From positions 44,064 to 108,063 of the forward strand of contig POWB01000008.1 in assembly GCA_010912705.1 (NCBI GenBank): DNA of 64,000 nt, written 5' to 3'. Positions 1-8,811 of the stretch are shown here, piece by piece. How positions within the stretch are numbered: the first letter of the stretch is position 1; every line of letters starts with the position of its first letter. A program made the position numbers and the translations under genes. The notes under the pieces are model-generated. The model searched no databases. It saw only the letters and a list, made by a program, of their open reading frames with translations, and had not been told where the DNA came from. Source of the DNA: Halochromatium sp. (GTDB lineage: Bacteria; Pseudomonadota; Gammaproteobacteria; Chromatiales; Chromatiaceae).

Positions 1-672
1 GATTCGCTCATCCGTGTCGACGTTCATGGCCGTATCCAGCAGCCTCACGACAATATCGGTACAGTTGCACTTGGCTTTGACGCAATAGAGATCATCGACC
101 AGAAATCGCTGATCATCCTGATCCAGAATTTTCGACTCAGCATAAGGCAGGATAGACCGAAAGCTGATCATGGTGGAGTCGCGCTCGATCTCGTCAGCGG
201 GGAACTCTGCCTTGATGTCATCGTCGGGCGTTTCGTCGGTCGCCTTGCGCTTATACTGATAAAAGGCCTGAGTCAACAGGCTCCAATCCTCTTCGCTTAA
301 GGTCTCGACAAAGGTGGTGCCAATCGATCGCGCCTCAGCTTGCGGCGAATTCTGGATATCCAGCTCGCGACTGTTGATGTCGATCGCAAACTTAACCGGT
401 TGCTCTGAATGCTCTACTGAATCTGAATCCGAATCCGAGTCCAAATCAGCATCCGGATCAGCATCCGGATCAGCATCCGAATCAGCATCCGGATCATCAT
501 CCGGGGCTGATCTCCACGGAGAGAGCGTAAAATAGAGGCTGCTACAGTCGCACACCGGGTTGTCGCAGATGGTTAACCCAAGCGCATACCGTTGATCGGC
601 AAGGTCGCCGGAACCCTCTGGAAAGGAGAATAATAGTTGACGATTCGTGGAGTGATGAATCTCCGTCAGCAT
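1..672 (-). CDS. Hypothetical acidic-repeat, Cys-motif protein (cut by window edge)
   Basis: The frame reads without a stop from an ATG at 672 to the left edge (224 codons), so the C-terminus lies outside the window. The start is preceded by a purine-rich AGGGTGAG stretch. The N-terminal part carries a CDNPVCDC cluster (about residue 45). Next comes an Asp/Ser/Ala-rich tract of DPDAD/DSDSD units (about residues 65-90) encoded by hexamer repeats at 420-505 of the plus strand. A second cluster, CVKAKCNC, lies near residue 200. Paired CxC-type clusters suggest metal binding, but no family is recognised with certainty. The acidic tract looks like a flexible linker that varies by repeat slippage. 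Gene reality is likely because the frame stays open and codon use matches its neighbours. Confidence 0.6.
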   Translation of the reverse strand, partial: MLTEIHHSTNRQLLFSFPEGSGDLADQRYALGLTICDNPVCDCSSLYFTLSPWRSAPDDDPDADSDADPDADPDADLDSDSDSDSVEHSEQPVKFAIDINSRELDIQNSPQAEARSIGTTFVETLSEEDWSLLTQAFYQYKRKATDETPDDDIKAEFPADEIERDSTMISFRSILPYAESKILDQDDQRFLVDDLYCVKAKCNCTDIVVRLLDTAMNVDTDERI

Positions 673-1001
673 GGGGTCTCACCCTGATAAGTTGAAGGAC
701 TGAACTGACCGATGGAGGCGCGGAGATCGATGCAGACTCGGTACAAAAGCAGCACAGATAGCCCCGCAGACGGCGCGGCGCGACTGAGGGCAGGCTTGAT
801 ACCGATACCCTGCAACAGCCTGACAACGCTCTCCTCGCACAGGATGCCAAGTGGGCATTGCACTGATGACGCTGAAGGCGAAGAGCAGGGCGGTGCCAAG
901 CAAGCTTATATTGACCGGCGCATTCGGTCTGGTCCATGTAATCCAGCTATCATAATGGCTGCGGCGCCACAACAGAAGCCGCCCCCCAAGAGATCAAGCC
1001 C
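673..1001. other. Intergenic gap without convincing gene
   Basis: About 330 bases between the divergent partial gene and rlmI. Several overlapping frames are open on both strands, but none has a clear ribosome site, a family signature or consistent codon use. The region presumably carries the promoters of both flanking genes. I see no strong -35/-10 pair. Confidence 0.4.
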
Positions 1002-2204
1002 ATGACCCCGACCAAGCTGCAATTGAAGAAAGACCAGGAGCGCCGCCTGCTGGCAGGGCATGACTGGATCTATAGCAACGAGATCGACACCGATCAGACG
1101 CCGCTGAAGCCGCTCGAGCCCGGTCAGCCGGTCGAGGTGCTCTCCAAGCGCGGGCGCTGGCTCGGGTACGGCTATGCGAATCCACGCTCGCTGATCGCGG
1201 TGCGCATGACCAGCCGCCAGCGCGAGCATCCGCTCAGCCCCGCGCTGTTCGTCGAGCGCATCCATCGCGCCCTAGCGCTCCGCGAGCGCATCTATCCAAC
1301 GCCCTTCTATCGCCTCGTGCATAGCGAGGGCGACGCCCTGCCCGGTCTGATCGTCGACCGCTACGGCGACCTGCTGGTCGTACAGATCACCACGGCCGGG
1401 ATGGAGCGCGAGCGCGGCAATCTGCTCGCAGCGTTGGAGCAAGTGGTGCGGCCAACGCGCATCCTGTTGCGCAATGACATCGCCGTGCGCGAGCAGGAAG
1501 GGCTAGAGCAGGGCATTGAATGGGTGCTTGGGGAGGGCCATGCCGAGGAGCAGGGCGAGATCGAGCTGACCGAGGGCGGCCTGCGCTTTATGCTATCGCC
1601 GCTGAGCGGTCAGAAGACCGGTTGGTTCTTTGATCAAGCCGACAACCGACAATTGCTGCATCGGCTCGCGCCTCAGGGTCCAGTGCTTGACTGCTGCTGT
1701 TACCTCGGTGCCTGGGGCCTGCAGGCCGCCGCTGCTGGCGCGAGTCAGGTGACCTTGATCGATACTGCTGCCAGTGCGCTCGCGGCGGTGCAGACCAACG
1801 CCGCGCTCAACGGCCTGCAATCGCGCATCAACAGCATCCAAGGCGATGCCTTTGAGTCGCTGCGGGCGCTGCGCGACGAACAGACCCGATTCGAGCTAGT
1901 GATCCTTGATCCGCCAGCCTTCATCAAGCGCCGCCGTGATGAGGCCGAAGGCCAGCGCGCCTATCAGCGGCTGAATCGGCTGGGGCTAGAGGTCTTGGAT
2001 GCCGGCGGGCTGCTGCTGACCTCATCCTGCTCCTTCCATCTGGGTCGCGATGCCTTCTTGCACAGCGTCCAACAGGCGGCGCGACGGGCAGGACGCCGGC
2101 TGCAGCTGATCTTTACCGGCAGCCAGGGACCAGATCATCCGATCCATCCTGCAATCCCAGAGACCGCTTATCTGAAGACACTCGTGCTTCGAGCGCTGGA
2201 TTAA
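1002..2204 (+). CDS. rlmI: 23S rRNA (cytosine-C5)-methyltransferase RlmI-like
   Basis: A 400-residue SAM-dependent RNA methyltransferase of the RlmI/YccW family, which makes m5C1962 in 23S rRNA in E. coli. An N-terminal PUA-like segment (about 1-75) precedes a central beta-barrel-like part and a C-terminal Rossmann methyltransferase. The SAM-binding motif DCCCYLGAWG is near residue 229. LDPPAFIK (near 300) corresponds to the conserved PPxF motif. SSCS (near 341) carries the expected catalytic cysteine. Length matches the family (about 396-400). It stands alone, upstream of and convergent with bchJ. Confidence 0.9.
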   Translation: MTPTKLQLKKDQERRLLAGHDWIYSNEIDTDQTPLKPLEPGQPVEVLSKRGRWLGYGYANPRSLIAVRMTSRQREHPLSPALFVERIHRALALRERIYPTPFYRLVHSEGDALPGLIVDRYGDLLVVQITTAGMERERGNLLAALEQVVRPTRILLRNDIAVREQEGLEQGIEWVLGEGHAEEQGEIELTEGGLRFMLSPLSGQKTGWFFDQADNRQLLHRLAPQGPVLDCCCYLGAWGLQAAAAGASQVTLIDTAASALAAVQTNAALNGLQSRINSIQGDAFESLRALRDEQTRFELVILDPPAFIKRRRDEAEGQRAYQRLNRLGLEVLDAGGLLLTSSCSFHLGRDAFLHSVQQAARRAGRRLQLIFTGSQGPDHPIHPAIPETAYLKTLVLRALD

Positions 2205-2265
2205 GCGCCATCACCGAGAAGGCTTGTACCAGAGGGCGCATGAGTTGAGGGCGCATGCGACCGCA

Positions 2266-2281
2266 GCCTCCCTCAGGAGGC
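2266..2281. terminator. Possible hairpin between convergent rlmI and bchJ
   Basis: A perfect 6-base stem (GCCTCC / GGAGGC) with a CTCA loop lies in the short gap between the stops of rlmI (plus) and bchJ (minus). No U-run follows on either strand, so it could be a weak bidirectional or Rho-assisted end signal. Confidence 0.3.
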
Positions 2282-2297
2282 ACCACAGATGGATCGA

Positions 2298-2897
2298 CTA
2301 CCACCGCATCTCGAACAGGCAGGCATCGGCTCCCATGGCCTGACATTGGGTCTCGGTGACCTGGGTCTGGCGATGGACCAGGGTGGTGAACAGCCGCTCA
2401 AAGGCACCACGATAGAAGTCGCAAACGGGTCTATCAGCCTGGCTGCCGCGGCAAAGCGGACAGTCTTGGATACGCACCTGCACTGGCCGACCAATGCTGT
2501 AGCTGAAGTGTCCGCTGCCCGAGAAGGTCCAGGCATGCTTGCCGACGGCCTTGAGCAGCATCCGACTGGCCGGCGCCGGAGGTAGCAGCTTGAGGATGCG
2601 CTGGGCCGGCTTGGGTATCCGGTTAGCGAGCAGATAATCGCCAGTGCGCAGACCCGCATCATGACCGATGCGGCCGGCCGTCTCGACATCCAGCTCAGCA
2701 CGGAGCGCCCTGTGCAACGAGGTGACGTCGCGCTCGTCGACCATGGTCTCCGGCGGCTCGGCAAGATAGTGCCTCAGACCCGCCGCGGCAAAGACATCAT
2801 CCGCAGAGCCCCGGGCTGCGATCAGCGCCTCGGCAACCCGGGTGATGGCGTTGGGGCCGATCCGACTGATGGTCCCAGTGTCGTTTGGAGCATTCAT
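2298..2897 (-). CDS. bchJ: BchJ, 4-vinyl reductase domain protein
   Basis: A 199-residue protein of the BchJ / V4R family, associated with bacteriochlorophyll synthesis. It was once called the 4-vinyl reductase; other families (BciA/BciB) are now known to do that reaction, so a chaperone or pigment-carrier role is possible. The C-terminal V4R region shows the cysteine-rich pattern DCPLCRG...VCDFY...ETQCQAMGADACLFE (about 135-198). The ATG at 2897 overlaps the hemN TGA by 4 bases (ATGA), which decides the start over a longer in-frame ATG upstream. It is the last gene of the superoperon and was probably co-transcribed with hemN. Confidence 0.9.
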   Translation of the reverse strand: MNAPNDTGTISRIGPNAITRVAEALIAARGSADDVFAAAGLRHYLAEPPETMVDERDVTSLHRALRAELDVETAGRIGHDAGLRTGDYLLANRIPKPAQRILKLLPPAPASRMLLKAVGKHAWTFSGSGHFSYSIGRPVQVRIQDCPLCRGSQADRPVCDFYRGAFERLFTTLVHRQTQVTETQCQAMGADACLFEMRW

Positions 2898-4261
2898 AGG
2901 GAGCGTGAGAAGTGCCAGCGCGAGCGATCCCACTCAAAGTAGGCGCCGTGGTCACTGCAGAGCGTACGCAAGAAGTAACGCCCCGAGGATGTAATCCGCA
3001 ATCGATCAGGCTCGATCTGAACCAAGCCATCTGCAGCATAACTGGAGAGCCGCGCGTATTCGTCGTCGAGACAGCCCGCAGCGATCTCCGCTGGGAGTTC
3101 GAGGTTGCAGATCATGTGCTCGATCGCATCGCGGCGGCGCCGGTCGCGGTCGCCCACTCGATGTCCGCGCGCGACGGGCAGCTCGCCATTGGCAACCCGC
3201 GCTATCCAGGTGTTGATATCGACCTCATTTTGCACACAAAACTCACCCACATCACCAACCGCGCCACTGCCAAAGCCCAGTGTGTGGTCGGTTTCGATGC
3301 TGGTATAGCCGATGCAGTTACGGCGTAGCCGACCTTCCTCCTGTGCGATGGCCAGCTCATCCGTATCCAGGGCAAAGGCGTCAAGACCAATCCAGGCATA
3401 GCCAGCGGTGGTCAGGGTGCTAACGGCACGGTGAAACAGCGCCTGTCGCTCGGTCGCGGAGGGTAAGCGATGCGCATCGATCGCAAACTGGTGAGTCCCC
3501 TGGGCGGTGGTCCGTGCATAGCCGAAACAGGCGATGCGATCAGGGGCCAGATCGACAATTGCGTCTAAGGTGGCTTGGAAACTCGCCTCGGTCTGCTCGG
3601 GTAGCCCGTAGATCAGATCAAAGGCAATGGCATCGAAACCGGTCTCGCGTGCCATCGCATACACATCGCGGATGAGATCAATCGATTGCAGCCGTCCAAT
3701 GGCCCGTTGAACATGCGGATCGAGATCCTGAACCCCAAAGGTGACCCGCCGGTAGCCCAAGGCATGCAGCAGGTCCAGTTGACCGGCAGAGGTACGACGT
3801 GGATCGCACTCGATGGAGAGGTCAGTGTCAGGGATGATGCGGAAGCGGCGCTCGATAATCTCGGTCAAGCGCGTGAGTTGTGAGTCGTTCAGGTAATTTG
3901 GCGTGCCGCCAGCAAGGTGTAATTGGAGCACGTCATGGTCGCCGCGTAGCTGCTCAGCGGCCAGGGCCATTTCCTGATCGATGGCATCGAGATAGCGATC
4001 GATCCAGGCGGTATCATGCGTCACCGTCGTATTGCAGGCGCAGTAGAGGCAGCGCCCAGGACAGAAGGGGATATGAACGTAGAGCGAGAGGGTCTCGTCT
4101 GGATATTGGGCGATGTTCCGCAGTGCGTTCTTGTACTCTGCACTGTCAAGGCGATCGACCCAGGTCGCAGAGGCGTTAGCGCTCTGCGCGTACAGCGGTC
4201 CTAGCTCAGCGATGCGGGCGAGCTGTTGCGGTGACACCTCCGTTGGCGCGACGTTGCTCAT
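2894..4261 (-). CDS. hemN: Oxygen-independent coproporphyrinogen III oxidase
   Basis: A 455-residue radical-SAM enzyme that decarboxylates coproporphyrinogen III to protoporphyrinogen IX without oxygen, feeding both haem and bacteriochlorophyll. The motif YVHIPFCPGRCLYCACNT (about residues 61-78) holds the CxxxCxxC cluster ligands plus the extra Cys typical of true HemN. GGTPNYL (about 119) matches the GGTP SAM motif. Length matches HemN (about 455-460). An FNR-type box lies about 160 bases upstream, between this gene and puhE, consistent with anaerobic induction. Translationally coupled to bchJ by an ATGA overlap. Confidence 0.95.
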   Translation of the reverse strand: MSNVAPTEVSPQQLARIAELGPLYAQSANASATWVDRLDSAEYKNALRNIAQYPDETLSLYVHIPFCPGRCLYCACNTTVTHDTAWIDRYLDAIDQEMALAAEQLRGDHDVLQLHLAGGTPNYLNDSQLTRLTEIIERRFRIIPDTDLSIECDPRRTSAGQLDLLHALGYRRVTFGVQDLDPHVQRAIGRLQSIDLIRDVYAMARETGFDAIAFDLIYGLPEQTEASFQATLDAIVDLAPDRIACFGYARTTAQGTHQFAIDAHRLPSATERQALFHRAVSTLTTAGYAWIGLDAFALDTDELAIAQEEGRLRRNCIGYTSIETDHTLGFGSGAVGDVGEFCVQNEVDINTWIARVANGELPVARGHRVGDRDRRRRDAIEHMICNLELPAEIAAGCLDDEYARLSSYAADGLVQIEPDRLRITSSGRYFLRTLCSDHGAYFEWDRSRWHFSRSL

Positions 4262-4388
4262 GGGGGGACCTCAGTGATGCGAGAGCGAAGAAAACCATAG
4301 CCACACAGCTCCTTGACCCGATGTCTTATACTTTCTTCGGATCTGACCTCTGCGGACGCGGTGACACCGGTTGCGTCTCCGTGCCCTC

Positions 4389-4431
4389 AAACTTAGAGAA
4401 CCAGCGTGAGCCGGGCGTTGACCCATATCAA
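4389..4431 (-). promoter_or_regulatory. Putative FNR/FnrL-dependent promoter of hemN
   Basis: TTGACCCATATCAA at 4418-4431 matches the FNR consensus TTGAT-N4-ATCAA with one mismatch. Read toward hemN, a start point 41.5 bases from the box centre falls at 4383. The hexamer at the expected -10 place (4395-4390) reads TAAGTT, a 3-of-6 match to TATAAT. This is the spacing of class II FNR-activated promoters. The box overlaps the stop codon of puhE, so hemN-bchJ could be induced separately from the superoperon. FNR control of hemN is known in Rhodobacter; its action here is inferred. Confidence 0.6.
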
Positions 4432-5252
4432 CGCACAGGCTCATCCAGCGGATTCTTATCGATTACCTCTGAGCCTGAAGGGGAATTTTCCCGGTCGCCG
4501 GAGGTCGTCACCCACCGCCAGAGCGCAGCATCCGCAAGCGGCAGCACCAAGAACCAGTGCTCCAGAATCGCTAGCGCCAACAGCGTCGCCGCCAAGATCA
4601 GGGAGACCCCAGCAAAACCGGTTGCCGGCAGCTCCAACGCCGCCTCGACAAGCAATGACATCACCACCGTTGCGACACTGACCGAGACCGGAAACAGCAG
4701 ATTCATCGGCCGCTTGCGAAGATAACTGGTGATGAAGCGAACATGCTCTGGCAGCCAGTCTTCATTGAGATTCGGGACGCCGAGGAACAGATTCAACTTG
4801 GCACTCCAGCGCATCAGCCAAAGGATCACGAAGGTCCAGGTCCCGAGCTGATTTGGCGCATCCCAGGTCACGGCGACCAACAGGGCCGCGATCAACAGCA
4901 GCAAGAGCTCATGATAGATACTGGTCCCGAGCGCCAAGCGAAACCGTTGCCAACCGGCACAGTTCGGAGGACAGGCCTGCTTGTGCGGACCGGTCACCAG
5001 GCCCATGAAATAGACCATCTCGAGCCAGCCCCACACGAGAACGCCGGCGGTAAAGCCGAGATAGGCACCCCAGAGGTTATCCTGATCGCGCACCAGCGCC
5101 AAGACCCCAACCAGCAGGATCATCAAGGCTGTCGCGGCAATCAAGCTGAGACGGTAAGTGCGCGGCGGCAGCCCATTTAGATAGAGGATGACACCAGTGC
5201 TGAACCACCAAAGGAACAACGCATAGCCGATCGCCAGGGTATAGGTCGACAT
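4428..5252 (-). CDS. puhE: Photosynthetic complex assembly protein PuhE
   Basis: A 274-residue polytopic membrane protein matching PuhE, which affects reaction centre and bacteriochlorophyll assembly. At least six hydrophobic segments are visible, starting at residues 5-25, 36-56, 64-85, 108-130, 135-150 and 185-205. Conserved-looking stretches include GPHKQACPPNC in the middle loop and NLFLGVPNLNEDWLP. It follows puhC by 14 bases in the usual puhA-puhB-puhC-puhE order. The stop codon lies inside the FNR-type box of the hemN promoter. acsF, which follows puhE in many purple bacteria, is not here. Confidence 0.9.
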   Translation of the reverse strand: MSTYTLAIGYALFLWWFSTGVILYLNGLPPRTYRLSLIAATALMILLVGVLALVRDQDNLWGAYLGFTAGVLVWGWLEMVYFMGLVTGPHKQACPPNCAGWQRFRLALGTSIYHELLLLLIAALLVAVTWDAPNQLGTWTFVILWLMRWSAKLNLFLGVPNLNEDWLPEHVRFITSYLRKRPMNLLFPVSVSVATVVMSLLVEAALELPATGFAGVSLILAATLLALAILEHWFLVLPLADAALWRWVTTSGDRENSPSGSEVIDKNPLDEPVR

Positions 5253-5266
5253 TCGGACCCTAGTCT

Positions 5267-5770
5267 TCAGTCACGAGGGTCAGCGGCAACCAGATCGGCA
5301 AGCGGCTTGGGCTCGACGCGCAGAAGGGGAGTGAACGAGGCCATATTGGTCGGGCCAAAGGCACGGAGATCAATCTCCGTACCCACGCTCGGATCGCGAA
5401 AGACCAACCGCCGATCCTCAAGCAGCGCAAGTTGATAAGGGGCATCGAGCGGCAGATCGCGGGCCTTACGATCTCGCACCATCCCACGCATCACCCCCAT
5501 CGCAAAGCCATCCGTCCCCGACTCCAATAGACCGAGCACGGCATCACGATCAGCGCCATCCGGCCCCGGCAAGGCCACCATCGTCACCCCACCACCAAGA
5601 TCCTCGAACACCAGCTCCCGGGCCTCGATCACCGGCGCAAACGGCATCTCGACCCCGCCTACCCCTGTCAGACGAACCATCGCCGCCGCCGCGATGACAA
5701 AGGTGATCAGCAGCGCAGCGCCAATCAACACGCCACGCGGAAAGGGGCGGCCCTCAAATGGGTCGCTCAT
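5267..5770 (-). CDS. puhC: Photosynthetic complex assembly protein PuhC
   Basis: A 167-residue protein with one N-terminal membrane anchor (about residues 13-33) and a periplasmic domain, as in PuhC, which aids assembly of the reaction centre-LH1 core. FEGRPFPRGVLIGAALL at the start is typical of this family. It lies between puhB and puhE and is co-directional. The gap to puhB is about 75 bases, the largest inside the puh group. Confidence 0.88.
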   Translation of the reverse strand: MSDPFEGRPFPRGVLIGAALLITFVIAAAAMVRLTGVGGVEMPFAPVIEARELVFEDLGGGVTMVALPGPDGADRDAVLGLLESGTDGFAMGVMRGMVRDRKARDLPLDAPYQLALLEDRRLVFRDPSVGTEIDLRAFGPTNMASFTPLLRVEPKPLADLVAADPRD

Positions 5771-5844
5771 CGCTGTACTCCTTGCCGCAAGATTGAAGAA
5801 AAAACGTCATCGCACTCAAGGCGAGACGAGGCATAGACGACGCA

Positions 5845-6540
5845 TCACTGACCACCTGCCTTCGCAGCAGAGGGCTCCAACGAAGGTTCTAGAGGCGCGT
5901 TGTCGTCTCGTGCCGCATCCGGCAACTGCTCAGGCGTCGCCTTGGCATCGGCCTCCAGCTCAGCCGTTGCCGAGCGTAACGCCTCGGCCAGGATCTCGGC
6001 CACCTTCGCTGCGTCGGGGATACTACGCAACATCGGCTGTGCCTTTGAAAATCGCCAAGGACGCACGTTGGGCCACATGATGAGATAGTTGACGCTCTGG
6101 CCTTCAGTGAGCACGAGCGGGATATCCCCGGAGCCATCAGCATAGGTTCGCAAACCTGCACTCTCGACGATCTTAAATGGGATATTGACCGCCATCGGCA
6201 AGGCAACACCAAAGCGGATGACCACCCGGTAGTCGGTAATGCTATAGACCGTTGAGCGGCTATAGAGCATGGCGAGTAAGGTCAGGATACCAGTTGCTAA
6301 GAGGCCCAAGGTGATCAGCCAAAGCGCCGATAAGACCACCGTCTGGGCCGGGGCGCCGCCCGCCAGCAGAAACACGACTCGCAGCACGATCAGTACACCA
6401 AAGTAGAACGCGACTGATCGCACATAGAATGCGCGCCTGGCCAAGACGCGCCAATGTGGCGCGCCTTGCCAGCGGAGCGCCTCCCCTGGGGGGAGGTTCT
6501 CCGGCAAGCCGTGAACCGGCTCGAAGGCAAACTCACTCAC
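5845..6540 (-). CDS. puhB: Photosynthetic complex assembly protein PuhB
   Basis: A 231-residue membrane protein of the PuhB type, which carries a bacterial PH-like domain and helps assemble the reaction centre. Hydrophobic segments lie near residues 42-62, 68-85 and 85-100. The PH-like part follows, including STVYSITDYRVVIRFG. A Pro/Ala/Glu-rich tail ends the protein. The start is a GTG at 6540 whose GTGA overlaps the puhA stop, implying translational coupling. Confidence 0.9.
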   Translation of the reverse strand: MSEFAFEPVHGLPENLPPGEALRWQGAPHWRVLARRAFYVRSVAFYFGVLIVLRVVFLLAGGAPAQTVVLSALWLITLGLLATGILTLLAMLYSRSTVYSITDYRVVIRFGVALPMAVNIPFKIVESAGLRTYADGSGDIPLVLTEGQSVNYLIMWPNVRPWRFSKAQPMLRSIPDAAKVAEILAEALRSATAELEADAKATPEQLPDAARDDNAPLEPSLEPSAAKAGGQ

Positions 6541-7310
6541 AGAAAGGGCTCCGCGCGCTCTGGAGTGGCATACAGGGTGCCGCCGCCGTAGTAGGCGGTG
6601 ACCATATCTTCTTCACGCATGCTGATCTGGTCATAGCTCTTCAGGGTTGGTGCCCCAGCAAACTGTGCACCGGTGATGCTGGTGACATCGACAAATCCTT
6701 TCTTACCCTTGACCACGCACATGGTGATGGGTAGTAGTACCCGCTTACCACCCGCGGCCTCAAGCTCGAGATAACGAATCTGCGGCTCGGACTGATCGAC
6801 CCAGAGCTCCTTAACGGTGCCGCCTTGCGCACCATCACAGCCGAGGACCAACATGCCGCGGGGATCAGGATCTTTGTCGACGACCGTGAAGTGCTTGGCA
6901 ACGCGCATCGGCACGATCCTTGGCCGACCATCTTCGGTCAGGTCTGGCTCATCGAGTCGCATTGCATAGGAGCCAGGTCCCACATTGGCTTTCATGGGAT
7001 CGCCAACTGGCGCTAGTGGAGCGCCCGGGAAAGGAGCGATCGGCGCGGCATTGACCTTGTATTGCGCCTGTTCAGGACCCGGCTTCACGACTTCAAGACC
7101 AGTGTGCGGCATCAGGAAGGTCTTTGGCTTCGGCATCGGCGGGAAGCCTTCCATCATCTTCACGCCGCGTAGGCGCTGGGACTCGACCGGGTAGCCTTCA
7201 CGTTTGTCTTCGCGACGAATCCAGAAGATGAGCGCGAAGAAAAAGAACCAGAACGCATAAAGCGTGAGCTGAGCAACATCGATGTAGTTGGTAATCGCAC
7301 CAGTAGGCAT
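6537..7310 (-). CDS. puhA: Photosynthetic reaction centre H subunit
   Basis: A 257-residue H subunit, which caps the cytoplasmic face of the L/M reaction centre and helps transfer protons to QB. A single N-terminal membrane helix (about 12-32, YAFWFFFFALIFWIRREDKR) is followed by the cytoplasmic beta-rich domain. The segment GYPVESQRLRGVKMMEGFPPMPKPK is family-typical. Length matches the usual 250-260. It lies 26 bases after lhaA and overlaps puhB by 4 bases. The L and M genes (pufLM) are not in this window. Confidence 0.96.
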   Translation of the reverse strand: MPTGAITNYIDVAQLTLYAFWFFFFALIFWIRREDKREGYPVESQRLRGVKMMEGFPPMPKPKTFLMPHTGLEVVKPGPEQAQYKVNAAPIAPFPGAPLAPVGDPMKANVGPGSYAMRLDEPDLTEDGRPRIVPMRVAKHFTVVDKDPDPRGMLVLGCDGAQGGTVKELWVDQSEPQIRYLELEAAGGKRVLLPITMCVVKGKKGFVDVTSITGAQFAGAPTLKSYDQISMREEDMVTAYYGGGTLYATPERAEPFL

Positions 7311-7336
7311 CGGATAACCTCCGTTGGCAAGGTGAC

Positions 7337-8809
7337 TTAAGGAAGTTCGGTCAATCCGAACTTCGAGGAAGACCGCGCAGCGTGACCGCCCTTCAGGGCA
7401 AGCGGTCCGATTGCGATCAGGGTTGCGAAGAGCAGCAAGATCTCCAGGTTATAGACAAAGGTATAGCCGACGGCCGGCCCCATCAGGTCCGGTCCAAAGG
7501 CTCCCGTGGAGGTGATCGACGTCACGAGATCGCGGATCGCGCCGCCGAGGAACATCGCAAGACCATAAGCGGTGGCTTGAACCGCGCCCCAAGCCCCTAG
7601 CGCCAGACCGCTCCCCTCGACATCAGCTAGGTTCATTGCCGCACTCAGGGTGCCGACCGCGAACAGCCCACCACCAAAACCGATCAGCAGCGCACCGAAG
7701 CGAAACAGCAGCGGCGAGCCGAGTGGATCAGCGGCGATGACGGCGATGAAGGCGAGTACGCCGATCAGCGCTCCAGCCACCGAGATGCGGTAGTAGTCTA
7801 CACGGCGCCCGAGCAGGTAAGCCGCTAGCCCGAACGCCGCCAGCGTACCCAAGGCCCAGACCGCGGTGAGACGCGTGGTCTGTGAGACGGTCAGTCCAAG
7901 CACCTGTCCACCATAGGGCTCAAGCAGGATATCCTGCATCTGGAAGCCCGCGGTGCCGAGGCCCAGCGCGACGAGTAAGCGGGCCGCGCTGCCAGCCTGA
8001 ATGAAGTGAGCCCAGGTTTCAGCGAAGCGCGGTGGCTCCTTATGCGCTTGACGGTCGGCCTTGATCTGCTCGACGCGGTCGCGATTGATCGATTCCTGCT
8101 TCCACAAGGCAACCATGTTGAGGACCACGGCCACCAGCGCCGCCCCCTGCAGCACGCCAATCAAGCGCTGATTCGACTGACCAACGCTCATCTCGTCAAA
8201 ACCGCTCAGCAGGGCACCAAAGGCCAGCGAAGCCACCAGCATGCTCAGATTCAGCACAACGAACAGCAGTGCGATCACACGCGGGCGGGTCTCGTCGTTA
8301 GCCAGATCAGTTGCCAGTGCCAGCCCCGCGGTCTGTGTCGTGTGCAGCCCGGCACCGGCAACCAGGAATGCAAGCCCGGCCGCCAGCCAGGTGACAAAGG
8401 TCGGCACGCTGCCGCCTTCGGCCATGAGCAACAACGCAAAGGGCATGATCGCCAGCCCCCCGAATTGCATCAGGGTTCCGAACCAGATGTAAGGCACCCG
8501 GCGCCAGCCGAATGCGGACTCGTGATGATCGGATTTAAAGCCAATGAGCGCTCGGAATGGGGCTACCAGCACCGGCAATGCGACCATCAGCCCAATCAGC
8601 CAAGGCGGAACGCCCTTCTCAACCACCATGACACGATTCAGGGTGCCATAGAGCAACACCATCATCATGCCGACCGAAGCCTGAAACAGCGCCAGTCGTA
8701 GCAGTCGCGCAAGCGGCAGCTCCTTGGTCGCCACATCCGAAAACGGCAGGAGCTTAGGCAGAACCTCTTGATAGAAAAGGCGCTTGAGCGCTTCCACCGA
8801 GGACGACAT
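7337..8809 (-). CDS. lhaA: LhaA, PucC-family LH1 assembly transporter-like protein
   Basis: A 490-residue BCH/PucC-family protein of the major facilitator fold with about twelve membrane segments. LhaA (F1696 in Rhodobacter capsulatus) is needed for light-harvesting 1 assembly, probably delivering bacteriochlorophyll. SVGMMMVLLYGTLNRVMVVE and GFKSDHHESAFGWRRVPYIW are strong family signatures. Its place between bchM and puhA matches the conserved bchFNBHLM-lhaA-puhA order. The bchM stop is only 2 bases upstream, suggesting coupling. Confidence 0.95.
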   Translation of the reverse strand: MSSSVEALKRLFYQEVLPKLLPFSDVATKELPLARLLRLALFQASVGMMMVLLYGTLNRVMVVEKGVPPWLIGLMVALPVLVAPFRALIGFKSDHHESAFGWRRVPYIWFGTLMQFGGLAIMPFALLLMAEGGSVPTFVTWLAAGLAFLVAGAGLHTTQTAGLALATDLANDETRPRVIALLFVVLNLSMLVASLAFGALLSGFDEMSVGQSNQRLIGVLQGAALVAVVLNMVALWKQESINRDRVEQIKADRQAHKEPPRFAETWAHFIQAGSAARLLVALGLGTAGFQMQDILLEPYGGQVLGLTVSQTTRLTAVWALGTLAAFGLAAYLLGRRVDYYRISVAGALIGVLAFIAVIAADPLGSPLLFRFGALLIGFGGGLFAVGTLSAAMNLADVEGSGLALGAWGAVQATAYGLAMFLGGAIRDLVTSITSTGAFGPDLMGPAVGYTFVYNLEILLLFATLIAIGPLALKGGHAARSSSKFGLTELP

Positions 8810-8811
8810 GG

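Noticed and set aside
712-1005. Open frame before rlmI on the plus strand
   Set aside because: Overlaps the rlmI start and has no ribosome site or family features.
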